Source: Solobacterium sp.
Lineage (GTDB): Bacteria; Bacillota_I; Bacilli_A; Erysipelotrichales; Erysipelotrichaceae
Length of the DNA: 10,206 bases
Assembly (NCBI GenBank): GCA_016291725.1
Contig: JAEEYJ010000139.1
Span: 1 to 10,206, forward strand
Direction of reading: 5' to 3'
Part shown: in pieces, positions 1-5,438 of the stretch
Layout: each line of letters starts with the position of its first letter
Position numbering within the stretch: position 1 is the first letter of the stretch
The notes under the pieces: model-generated
What the model was told of the DNA's origin: nothing
Database searches by the model: none
The model's input: the letters and a program-made list of their open reading frames with translations, nothing else
Made by a program: the position numbers and the translations under genes

Positions 1-18
1 CAGACAGGCGGAAATGGT

Positions 19-741
19 CTATCCCTGCCTGACAGATTCCTTCTCTTTCGGCACCAGTACAAACGCGTACGCAGCCGACGATGCCAGGATGACGATGTAT
101 ACCACCAGCACCGGTATGGATGCTGCGGCGGGATGCGCTGCATGAATCTGGCTGGTGAAATCGATCAGCGCGTGCACGATGACCAGAGAACCGATGCCGC
201 TGCCCTTCAGGCGGAAAGCCGCAAACAGCAGACCGATGACAAAGGCATAGCCTGCCTGCACCAGTACATTGACCACCTTGTCCACGCCAAGTCCGGCAAT
301 GTTGGTCAGATGCACCAAAGCGAACAGCAGCGCTGACAGGACCATGGCCATCATGCTGGTTTGTCCGTTTTTCTGCAGCCGATCGATCAGAATGCCCCGG
401 AACAGCACTTCCTCGTACATTGCCGGCGCGATGCTGCAGATCAGAGCTGTTGGGATCAGTTCCGGCCGGAACGATATGCCTGATGATCTGTGGTAGAACA
501 GATTCCACGCCGCAAAGACCAGTCCGGGCATCACTGCAGTCAGTCCCGCAAAAGCCTTTCCACCCCGGAAACAATCACGGAACAGCACCATCAGGATCAG
601 GGCAATGATGATTCTGGCGAAGGCGCCGGCAATATCTCCAGCACCCGGAATCAGTGCGCTGAGCACACCGGCAGACAGTATTGTCGCAAAAAAGAGAATA
701 GTCCCGAAGACCATTGGATGTTTTGTACCTAGTGTTTTCAT
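19..741 (-). CDS. CPBP family intramembrane glutamic endopeptidase (CAAX protease-like, Abi)
   Basis: A 240-residue, very hydrophobic protein with about seven to eight likely membrane segments (roughly residues 12-32, 40-56, 66-82, 96-109, 130-148, 158-178, 183-196, 208-232). It shows the three CPBP/Abi (PF02517-type) motifs: EEVLFR (Glu110, Glu111, Arg115), FALVH (Phe140, His144) and HALID (His190, Asp194). These Glu/His residues form the intramembrane active site in Rce1-like members. Family roles include processing of prenylated or peptide substrates, bacteriocin self-immunity and, for some members, scaffold functions; the substrate here cannot be deduced. I start at the ATG at 741, which has AGGA 7 nt upstream; a TTG five codons further upstream lies inside that ribosome binding site. 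It lies 48 nt after frr, behind a hairpin terminator, so it is expressed by readthrough or from a promoter I cannot see. The family call is firm; the function is open. Confidence 0.9.
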   Translation of the reverse strand: MKTLGTKHPMVFGTILFFATILSAGVLSALIPGAGDIAGAFARIIIALILMVLFRDCFRGGKAFAGLTAVMPGLVFAAWNLFYHRSSGISFRPELIPTALICSIAPAMYEEVLFRGILIDRLQKNGQTSMMAMVLSALLFALVHLTNIAGLGVDKVVNVLVQAGYAFVIGLLFAAFRLKGSGIGSLVIVHALIDFTSQIHAAHPAAASIPVLVVYIVILASSAAYAFVLVPKEKESVRQG

Positions 742-759
742 CGTGTTTTCCTGCAAAGA

Positions 760-783
760 AAAGGTCCGGCACCCCGGACCTTT
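760..783 (-). terminator. Rho-independent terminator after frr
   Basis: A perfect 10-bp inverted repeat (AAAGGTCCGG / CCGGACCTTT) with a 4-nt loop begins 7 nt past the frr stop. On the minus strand it is followed by a T-rich run (TTTTCTTT). It ends only 18 nt before the CPBP start codon, so it could also reduce transcription into that gene. The T-run is interrupted, so termination may be incomplete. Confidence 0.75.
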
Positions 784-789
784 CTGTGC

Positions 790-1338
790 CTATACTTTCA
801 GGACTTCCTTATTCTTTTTGTCAGCGAGTTCATCGATCTGCTTGATGAACTTGTCCGTCAGTTTCTGGATCTCGTTCTGGGCATCCTTCTGGACATCCTC
901 ATCCATGGTTTTGTCCTTCTTGATCTCACTGTTGGCATCACGGCGGATATTCCGTACGGAGACCTTTGCCTCTTCCGCATACTTGCCGACCTTCTTGGTC
1001 ATTTCCTTACGCGTCTCACCGGTGAGCTGCGGCACCTGCAGGCGGATGACTGTACCGTCATTCTGCGGGGTAATGCCCAGATTGGCTGCCAGGCAGGCCT
1101 TCTCGATGTTCTTGAGGCTGCTGGGGTCATACGGCTTGATCACCAGTGTTCTTCCTTCGGAAACCGTAATGCTGGCGATTTCCCTCAGGGCAGTAGGTGA
1201 TCCGTAGTAGTCCACTTCCACCCGGTCCAGCATGCTTGCATTAGCCATGCCGGTGCGGATGGTGGTCAGGTTTTCCTTGAAGCGTTCAATGACGCCGTCC
1301 ATTCTTTCTTTGCTTGTGTCAACGATCTGATAGGTCAT
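790..1338 (-). CDS. frr: Ribosome recycling factor (RRF)
   Basis: A full-length RRF of 182 residues (usual length about 185). With EF-G, RRF splits post-termination ribosomes into subunits so that they can start again; it acts in the cytoplasm. Two parts are recognisable: a three-helix bundle formed by the N-terminal helix (about residues 1-28, with RMDGVIERFKENLTTIRTGM) and the long C-terminal helices (about 105-182, including the TGETRKEMTKKVGKYAEEA stretch), and a small beta domain inserted between them (about 30-103, with VEVDYYGSPTALREIASI). The start at 1338 has a strong AGGAGG five nt upstream. It lies 16 nt after pyrH, the standard bacterial pair, and is probably co-transcribed with it from the promoter upstream of pyrH. 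A terminator follows directly. Nothing is missing or odd in the protein. Confidence 0.98.
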   Translation of the reverse strand: MTYQIVDTSKERMDGVIERFKENLTTIRTGMANASMLDRVEVDYYGSPTALREIASITVSEGRTLVIKPYDPSSLKNIEKACLAANLGITPQNDGTVIRLQVPQLTGETRKEMTKKVGKYAEEAKVSVRNIRRDANSEIKKDKTMDEDVQKDAQNEIQKLTDKFIKQIDELADKKNKEVLKV

Positions 1339-1354
1339 ATGCTCCTCCTGCTAT

Positions 1355-2056
1355 CTATTCAATGATGGTGCCGAACTCTTCTCCGGTTGCGGCACGGACA
1401 ATATTGTTGGGTTCATTCATATTGAATACAACCAGACGGATATGATTCTCCATGCACATACTGATGGCTGTGGAATCCATTACCTGGAGTTCCTTGTTCA
1501 GAACGTCCATATAGCTCAGTCTGTCATACTTGACAGCATTGGGGTCCTTGCGGGGATCAGCACTGTAGACACCGTCCACGCCGTTCTTGGCCATCAGGAT
1601 GACATCGGCACCGATCTCGGACGCACGCAGAGCAGCTGTGGTATCTGTGGAGAAATACGGACTGCCGGTGCCGCCGCCGAAGATGACAACCCTTCCCTTC
1701 TCCAGATGTCTGACTGCCCGGCGCTGGATGAAGGGTTCAGCCACTTTATGGATATCGATGGAAGTCTGTACTCTGGTGTCTACACCGATGGATTCCAGTG
1801 TGGACTGTACGGCAAGCGCATTGATGATCGTCGCCAGCATGCCCATGGAATCGCCCTGCACACGGTCTATGCCCATCTCCACCAGTGCCTTGCCGCGGAT
1901 GAAATTGCCGCCGCCGACAACAATGGATACTTCTACACCCAGATCATGGACCTGCTTGATCTCTTCTGCGATGGTCTTCAGGCAGACAGGGTCAAAATTG
2001 CGTTCGTTTCCGGCAAGGGCTTCACCGCTCAGTTTCAATAGAATTCGTTTGTACAT
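1355..2056 (-). CDS. pyrH: UMP kinase (uridylate kinase)
   Basis: A bacterial UMP kinase of 233 residues, of the amino-acid-kinase fold and hexameric in characterised relatives. It phosphorylates UMP to UDP with ATP in pyrimidine nucleotide synthesis. Visible motifs are KLSGE (residues 8-12, phosphate binding), GGGNFIRG (48-55), GDSMGM (68-73), [13 protein letters not shown] (127-139, UMP/phosphate contact) and [12 protein letters not shown] (157-168, nucleotide binding). The start at 2056 gives the conserved [11 protein letters not shown] beginning and has AAAGGA upstream. A longer ATG start at 2092 would run through the -10 promoter element and add 12 unconserved residues, so I reject it. 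It is followed by frr. Unlike the common rpsB-tsf-pyrH-frr order, it is cut off from tsf by two genes and has its own promoter. Enzymes of this family are usually allosterically controlled by GTP and UTP. Confidence 0.97.
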   Translation of the reverse strand: MYKRILLKLSGEALAGNERNFDPVCLKTIAEEIKQVHDLGVEVSIVVGGGNFIRGKALVEMGIDRVQGDSMGMLATIINALAVQSTLESIGVDTRVQTSIDIHKVAEPFIQRRAVRHLEKGRVVIFGGGTGSPYFSTDTTAALRASEIGADVILMAKNGVDGVYSADPRKDPNAVKYDRLSYMDVLNKELQVMDSTAISMCMENHIRLVVFNMNEPNNIVRAATGEEFGTIIE

Positions 2057-2080
2057 GGATGTTGGATCCTTTCTTTTTCC

Positions 2081-2110
2081 ATTATATAGCATTCAATCTA
2101 AGGTTTCTCA
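2081..2110 (-). promoter_or_regulatory. pyrH: Likely sigma-A promoter of pyrH-frr
   Basis: On the minus strand a perfect -10 hexamer TATAAT lies at 2086-2081, preceded by TGCTA. The -35 position (17-18 nt upstream, within 2104-2110, GAGAAA or TGAGAA) matches the consensus poorly. The predicted start near 2074 leaves a leader of about 18 nt that contains the AAAGGA ribosome binding site (2067-2072). It supports independent transcription of pyrH-frr. Confidence 0.6.
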
Positions 2111-2118
2111 TTGATTTA

Positions 2119-2138
2119 TGTTATATTTTCTGAGGGTG
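2119..2138 (+). promoter_or_regulatory. Possible extended -10 promoter and RBS for the Ppx/GppA gene
   Basis: On the plus strand TGTTATATT (2119-2127) resembles an extended -10 element (TGn plus TATATT). No good -35 is visible. GAGGGTG (2132-2138) lies six nt before the ATG at 2145 and supports that start. A transcript starting about 7 nt after this -10 would begin at the edge of the ribosome binding site, so the real promoter may lie elsewhere in the 88-nt divergent gap. Confidence 0.35.
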
Positions 2139-2144
2139 ATTTTT

Positions 2145-3017
2145 ATGAAATACGGTGTCGTTGACATCGGTTCCAATACCGTTGTACTGATCATTTACAA
2201 TACGGACAGGCCTGTACCGGAGGTCCTGTTCTATGAATCCGATCCGGTCCGTCTGGTACGGTACAATACCGGCGGACATATCTCGCGGGAAGGCATTGAC
2301 CGTGCCTGTGAAACGCTCCGAAGATACCGGGGGATTCTTTCCCGCGAACAGGTGGAAAGCTTCGGTGCGTTCATTACTGAACCCGCCCGCAATATAGACA
2401 ACCAGGAAGAAATGCTTGCGGCGTTCCGGGAAGCCGGATTTGAAGTGCAGGCACTGAGCGGACGGGAGGAAGCCGAATACGACTTCGAGGGCAGCCGGCT
2501 GTACGTTCCTGACATCACAACCGGCAATGCGTTCGATATCGGCGGCGGCAGTACGGAACTGATTGCGTTCCGGGACGGACAGATCCTGGAGGCGGTCAGT
2601 CTTCCCTGGGGCTGTGTGCGCCTGCTGCAGTCGGAGATCAGCGCTGCGGACATCAATGATATTCTTATGGATGCCTTCGATCAGTATCCTCTGCTGCAGT
2701 CCGTACCGTCCAGTACCATGGTAGGCATCGGCGGCACATGCCGGGCAGCCGGACGGGTATGCGATGCGGTCTACGGAACCGGCAGTGTTATGTACCGCCG
2801 GGATCTTGGCACCATCTACCGGAAGCTCAATGACTATGATCAGGAAACAACGGAAATCATGCATCAGAAAGTCGATCCGGGCAGATGGGAAGTATTCATG
2901 CCCGGTGTACGGATGCTGATGGGTATCCTGTGGGCATACAATGCCGACAGGGTTGTAATCAGTGAAGGCTGTGTCAGAGAAGGATTCCTGATGAGGCAGA
3001 TCAAAAATAAGGGCTGA
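2145..3017 (+). CDS. Ppx/GppA-family phosphatase (exopolyphosphatase-like), short form
   Basis: A 290-residue protein of the Ppx/GppA family (actin/Hsp70-like ATPase fold, PF02541 type). Family members cleave terminal phosphate from inorganic polyphosphate or convert pppGpp to ppGpp. Motifs in order are DIGSNT (residues 7-12, first phosphate loop), ITEPARN (77-83), SGREEAEY (105-112, containing the candidate catalytic Glu108/Glu109), DIGGGSTEL (131-139, second phosphate loop), SLPWGCVRL (152-160), GIGGTCRA (194-201) and the C-terminal SEGCVREGFL (273-282). It holds only the two-lobed catalytic domain and lacks the HD-like C-terminal region of roughly 500-residue enzymes such as E. coli PPX. 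The start at 2145 has GAGGGTG six nt upstream; an in-frame ATG at 2118 would add nine residues before the conserved MKYGVVDIGSNT and has no good RBS. It is the only plus-strand gene here, divergent from pyrH and convergent with the ABM gene. Whether the substrate is polyphosphate or pppGpp cannot be told. Confidence 0.88.
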   Translation: MKYGVVDIGSNTVVLIIYNTDRPVPEVLFYESDPVRLVRYNTGGHISREGIDRACETLRRYRGILSREQVESFGAFITEPARNIDNQEEMLAAFREAGFEVQALSGREEAEYDFEGSRLYVPDITTGNAFDIGGGSTELIAFRDGQILEAVSLPWGCVRLLQSEISAADINDILMDAFDQYPLLQSVPSSTMVGIGGTCRAAGRVCDAVYGTGSVMYRRDLGTIYRKLNDYDQETTEIMHQKVDPGRWEVFMPGVRMLMGILWAYNADRVVISEGCVREGFLMRQIKNKG

Positions 3018-3027
3018 TGCCCTTATT
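3006..3027. terminator. Shared bidirectional terminator of two convergent genes
   Basis: A perfect 9-bp inverted repeat (AATAAGGGC / GCCCTTATT) with loop TGAT. The plus-strand phosphatase gene stop TGA lies at the stem-loop boundary (3015-3017), and the minus-strand ABM gene stop TAA (3023-3025) lies within the stem. The minus direction is followed by a T-run (TTATTTTTGA); the plus-direction run (TTATTGTCTTAT) is weaker. The coding ends are 5 nt apart. Confidence 0.75.
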
Positions 3028-3349
3028 GTCTTATGAATCCCCGGTCGGTTTCCGGGAGTTCTTCGGAGATATACCGCTCTGCTTTCATGTGCAGATCGTA
3101 TGTATCCCTGAGTGCTGCAAGCTCCTTCATCATGTCCGAGGCGTGGTGCAGGTCCAGCGCTGCCTGATCCTTCCATTGATCGATCAGCAGTACGGTTTCC
3201 GGATCGGAAACAGGCAGGAAGTACTCATACCTTTCATTGCCCTCTTCCTGACGGATCCGGGCAGCAATGCCGCTGTTCTCCATCTCCTGTGCAAACCTGC
3301 GGGCAGCGCCGTTTTCTCCTGTGTAGAACAGATGTACAACAATGCTCAT
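3023..3349 (-). CDS. Small ABM-domain (antibiotic biosynthesis monooxygenase-like) protein
   Basis: A 108-residue soluble protein that fits the dimeric alpha+beta barrel ABM fold (PF03992 type; relatives include YgiN quinol monooxygenase and many putative quinol monooxygenases). It has an N-terminal beta strand (VVHLFYT, residues 4-10), a helix (about 14-27), a strand around YEYFLPVS (41-48), then ETVLLIDQWKDQAAL (51-65) and the typical HHASDMMKEL (68-77) with Trp59 and His69. Residue 6 is His, where IsdG-type haem-degrading members have Asn, so a haem oxygenase role is not supported. The tail after about residue 95 is a short polar extension. The start at 3349 has AAAGGA five nt upstream. 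It follows the tsf terminator closely and converges with the Ppx/GppA gene. Substrate unknown; the family assignment is by pattern recognition. Confidence 0.75.
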   Translation of the reverse strand: MSIVVHLFYTGENGAARRFAQEMENSGIAARIRQEEGNERYEYFLPVSDPETVLLIDQWKDQAALDLHHASDMMKELAALRDTYDLHMKAERYISEELPETDRGFIRQ

Positions 3350-3362
3350 ATGTATCCTTTCA

Positions 3363-3393
3363 TAAAAATCCGTAGAGCATCTGCCCCACGGAT
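3363..3393 (-). terminator. Rho-independent terminator after tsf
   Basis: On the minus strand ATCCGTGGGG and CTCTACGGAT form a 10-bp stem (including two G-U pairs) around a 6-nt loop, followed by TTTTT. It starts 15 nt past the tsf stop and its T-run ends about 14 nt before the ABM gene start, directly against the AAAGGA ribosome binding site of that gene. It ends the rpsB-tsf unit and would limit transcription into the ABM gene. Confidence 0.75.
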
Positions 3394-3408
3394 CTCTTTC
3401 TGCAGCGA

Positions 3409-4296
3409 TTACTTCGCCATTGCAGCTACTTCTGCCGCAAAGTCTGTCTGTACCTTTTCAATGCCTTCGCCGACCTTGAAGCGGACGAACTTCGTCACTT
3501 CAGCATGCTGCTCCTTGAGGTACTGCTTGCACTTGATGTTCTGGTCCAGGAAGAAGATCTGGTCAACCAGGCACATTTCCTGGAGGGACTTGGATACCTT
3601 TCCTTCGATAGCGCCGAGCTTTACCTTTTCAGGCTTGTCCTTCAGCTTCGGGTCGTTGTTGACGATGTCCGTCTGGATCATACGCTCATGCTCGACGACA
3701 TCCTGCGGCATATAGTCGCGGGAGATGTAGGTCGGGGACATGGAAACGACCTGCATAGCCATGTTCGCAGCGACTTCTTCCTTGTCTGTGCCCTTGACAA
3801 CAACCAGACCGGAAATGGTGCCGCCCATGTGCATATAGGTTCCGAACAGTTCGTCATCCGCCTTCTCAACGACTTCGAAGCGGCGGAACGCGATCTTCTC
3901 ACGGATGACTCCGATGGCATTGATGATCGCATCATTCAGCGTACCGCCGTCAACCGGCAGTGCCAGCGCTTCTTCCATCGTAGCCGGCTTGTTGTTCAGG
4001 ATGGCGTCTGTTGTCTTGTCCAGCAGTTCCAGGAACAGTTCGTTCTTGGCAACGAAGTCTGTCTCGGAGTTGATCTCGATGACAACACCGGTGTTTCCGG
4101 CTGTCCTGACCCTTGTCAGACCTTCAGCAGCCGTACGGCCTTCCTTCTTCTGTGCTGTTGCGGCACCGTTCTTGCGGAGCCAGTCAACCGCAGCGTCCAT
4201 ATCTCCTTCACAGGCAGTCAGGGCCTTCTTGCAGTCCATCATGCCCGCGCCGGTCATTTCACGCAGTTCCTTAACCTGTGCAGCAGTAATTGCCAT
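3409..4296 (-). CDS. tsf: Translation elongation factor Ts (EF-Ts)
   Basis: A complete EF-Ts of 295 residues. It is the guanine-nucleotide exchange factor that recharges EF-Tu from the GDP to the GTP form. It has the N-terminal UBA-like domain (about 1-45, with LREMTGAGMMDCKKAL), the hallmark TDFVAKN motif (79-85, which contacts EF-Tu), two core subdomains (about 55-270, including YMHMGGTISGLVVVKG and MSPTYISRDYMP) and a full C-terminal end. Start choice: ATG at 4302 overlaps the rpsB stop as ATGA, and ATG at 4296 lies two codons on. The SD sequence AAAGGAGG (4307-4314), inside the last rpsB codons, is 4 nt from the first ATG and 10 nt from the second. I choose 4296 because it gives the conserved MAITAAQVKELR beginning; 4302 would only add Met-Ile. 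The overlap suggests translational coupling to rpsB. A terminator follows the stop. Confidence 0.97.
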   Translation of the reverse strand: MAITAAQVKELREMTGAGMMDCKKALTACEGDMDAAVDWLRKNGAATAQKKEGRTAAEGLTRVRTAGNTGVVIEINSETDFVAKNELFLELLDKTTDAILNNKPATMEEALALPVDGGTLNDAIINAIGVIREKIAFRRFEVVEKADDELFGTYMHMGGTISGLVVVKGTDKEEVAANMAMQVVSMSPTYISRDYMPQDVVEHERMIQTDIVNNDPKLKDKPEKVKLGAIEGKVSKSLQEMCLVDQIFFLDQNIKCKQYLKEQHAEVTKFVRFKVGEGIEKVQTDFAAEVAAMAK

Positions 4297-4298
4297 AA

Positions 4299-5261
4299 TC
4301 ATTCAGCCTCCTTTGCTTCAGCCGGTGCTGCAGGCGCTGTTTCAGCAGCTTCAGCAGCCGGTGTTTCTTCCCTTGCCGGACGGGTGTTCGCTCCGTCCCT
4401 GCGGAAGGTACGTCTTTCTCCGCTGTAGCGGCGGTCCTTCTGCATCTGCGCCTTGCGCTCTTCATATCTCTGTCTGCGCTTGCGCTCGTATTCAGCCGCC
4501 TGCTGTTCAACACGGATGATGACATCCTTCATTGTGATATCCTCAACGGTCTCATCTTCCTGATATGCCGCTTCCAGTACGCCGCCCTTGGCTTCAACAA
4601 TCGCATCTGCAATCAGGCTGACCATCAGCTTGATGGAACGTACCGCGTCATCGTTGGAAGGAATCGGATAATCCACCGTTGTCGGGTCTGCGTTTGTATC
4701 GATCAGTGCAAAGACCGGAATGCCCAGCTTCTTCGCTTCAGCGACCGCATTGTGCTCCTCGAGCGGATCGACGACGAATACAGCATCCGGCAGCTTCTTC
4801 ATATCCTTGATGCCGCCGAGGAAGTTCTCCAGACGATCCTTCTTCTTCAGATAGCTCGCCTGCTCCTTCTTTGTATAGAGCGCCAGTGTTCCGCTTGTCT
4901 CCATCTCCTCGATGTCGACCAGCTGCTTGACGGACTTCTGGATGGTACGGAAGTTTGTCAGTGTACCGCCGAGCCATCTCTGGTTGACATAGAAGCTTCC
5001 GGAACGGATCGCCTCTTCCAGAATGGTCGCCTGTGCCTGCTTCTTTGTACCGACGAAGAGGACCTTGCCTCCCTTTTCCGTCAGGTCACGGATCGCAGCG
5101 TAAGCCTCTTCCAGCTTCTCCGTCGTTCTGTTCAGATCGATGATGTACACACCGTTCTTCGCCGTATAGATATACGGGCGGTACTTCGGGTTCCACTTAC
5201 GGGTCTGATGACCGAAGTGTACACCGTTTTCCAGCATTTTCCTCATTGAAACAACAGCCAT
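4299..5261 (-). CDS. rpsB: 30S ribosomal protein S2 with a long charged C-terminal tail
   Basis: Ribosomal protein S2, which binds the 30S subunit between head and body and is needed for initiation. The conserved core covers about residues 1-250: [20 protein letters not shown] (6-25), YIIDLNRT (39-46), [14 protein letters not shown] (93-106), [10 protein letters not shown] (157-166), and [12 protein letters not shown] with the following [11 protein letters not shown] (182-210). The usual length in Bacillota is about 250 residues; this one has 320. The extra 70 residues begin with a Gln/Glu/Arg/Lys-rich probable helix (about 251-290) and end in a low-complexity Ala/Glu/Pro tail (about 295-320). 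I start at 5261, with GAGG nine nt upstream; the frame stays open further upstream, but that part is unconserved leader. It heads the rpsB-tsf unit, with its own promoter and a structured 5' leader that may bind S2. Confidence 0.97.
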   Translation of the reverse strand: MAVVSMRKMLENGVHFGHQTRKWNPKYRPYIYTAKNGVYIIDLNRTTEKLEEAYAAIRDLTEKGGKVLFVGTKKQAQATILEEAIRSGSFYVNQRWLGGTLTNFRTIQKSVKQLVDIEEMETSGTLALYTKKEQASYLKKKDRLENFLGGIKDMKKLPDAVFVVDPLEEHNAVAEAKKLGIPVFALIDTNADPTTVDYPIPSNDDAVRSIKLMVSLIADAIVEAKGGVLEAAYQEDETVEDITMKDVIIRVEQQAAEYERKRRQRYEERKAQMQKDRRYSGERRTFRRDGANTRPAREETPAAEAAETAPAAPAEAKEAE

Positions 5262-5393
5262 TATTATTAACCTCGCTTTCCGTTGTTTTCCGCCACAGTT
5301 TCCGACCCTGCCAACATCGATGATGCACGGGACAGGGAATCCACTGTGTGAGAAGTACACCTCCTGTGCATACGCACATAAAAAGAGATGCCG
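5262..5393 (-). promoter_or_regulatory. rpsB: Structured 5' leader of rpsB, candidate S2 autoregulatory RNA
   Basis: About 130 nt of untranslated leader separate the predicted transcription start from the rpsB ATG. In transcript order it holds a small hairpin TGTGC-GTAT-GCACA (5365-5378), then an AGGAGG (5360-5365) with no usable start codon at normal distance, then a nested structure at 5294-5348. That structure has an outer helix CACAGT (5343-5348) with ACTGTG (5294-5299), an internal loop, a second helix CCCTG (5333-5337) with CAGGG (5306-5310), and an inner CATC/GATG pair (5315-5325). It ends about 20 nt before the RBS. Autogenous control of ribosomal proteins through leader RNAs is well known; the assignment to S2 is inferred from position and structure. 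I cannot match it to a named RNA family by eye. Confidence 0.5.
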
Positions 5394-5422
5394 TGTTTTA
5401 TCGTAGCACAAACATCCCTTCC
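5379..5422 (-). terminator. Likely terminator of the dprA-topA-trmFO-xerC unit
   Basis: On the minus strand GATGTT(T)GTG (5407-5416) pairs with CACGGCATC (5387-5395), with one bulged base, two G-U pairs and an 11-nt loop. The stem can be extended by GGAAGG (5417-5422) pairing into the following TCTTTTT run (5380-5386). It begins about 17 nt after the xerC stop. It shares bases with the predicted rpsB promoter: the -10 lies in the loop. Confidence 0.55.
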
Positions 5423-5428
5423 TGAGAA
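5400..5428 (-). promoter_or_regulatory. rpsB: Likely sigma-A promoter of rpsB-tsf
   Basis: On the minus strand a -35-like TTCTCA (5423-5428, four of six consensus matches) is separated by 17 nt from a -10-like TACGAT (5400-5405). TGC directly before it gives an extended -10. The start would be near 5393, leaving a leader of about 130 nt. It is the best promoter-like match I found in the gap after xerC, but it is not close to perfect. Confidence 0.5.
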
Positions 5429-5438
5429 GCGATCTTTT

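Noticed and set aside
2057..2092. Upstream ATG start of pyrH adding 12 residues
   Set aside because: The extra codons run across the TATAAT element and are not conserved; the ATG at 2056 has its own RBS.
2121..3176. 351-codon open frame on the minus strand opposite the Ppx/GppA gene
   Set aside because: It would overlap the pyrH promoter region and the ABM gene, shows no domain, and the plus-strand phosphatase has all family motifs.
3505..4428. 307-codon open frame on the plus strand opposite tsf and the end of rpsB
   Set aside because: It is antisense to conserved EF-Ts and S2 sequence; the translation looks like a reversed-codon shadow.
5267..5344. 25-codon GTG-started leader ORF ending 5 nt before rpsB, downstream of an AGGAGG
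   Set aside because: The GTG is 15 nt from the AGGAGG, too far for normal initiation, and the peptide has no attenuator-like codon runs. The palindromic structure explains the sequence better.
5262..5411. In-frame N-terminal extension of rpsB (50 codons), including a GTG near AGGAGG at 5360
   Set aside because: The GTG overlaps the AGGAGG itself, the added residues are not S2-like, and the ATG at 5261 gives the conserved S2 beginning with its own RBS.
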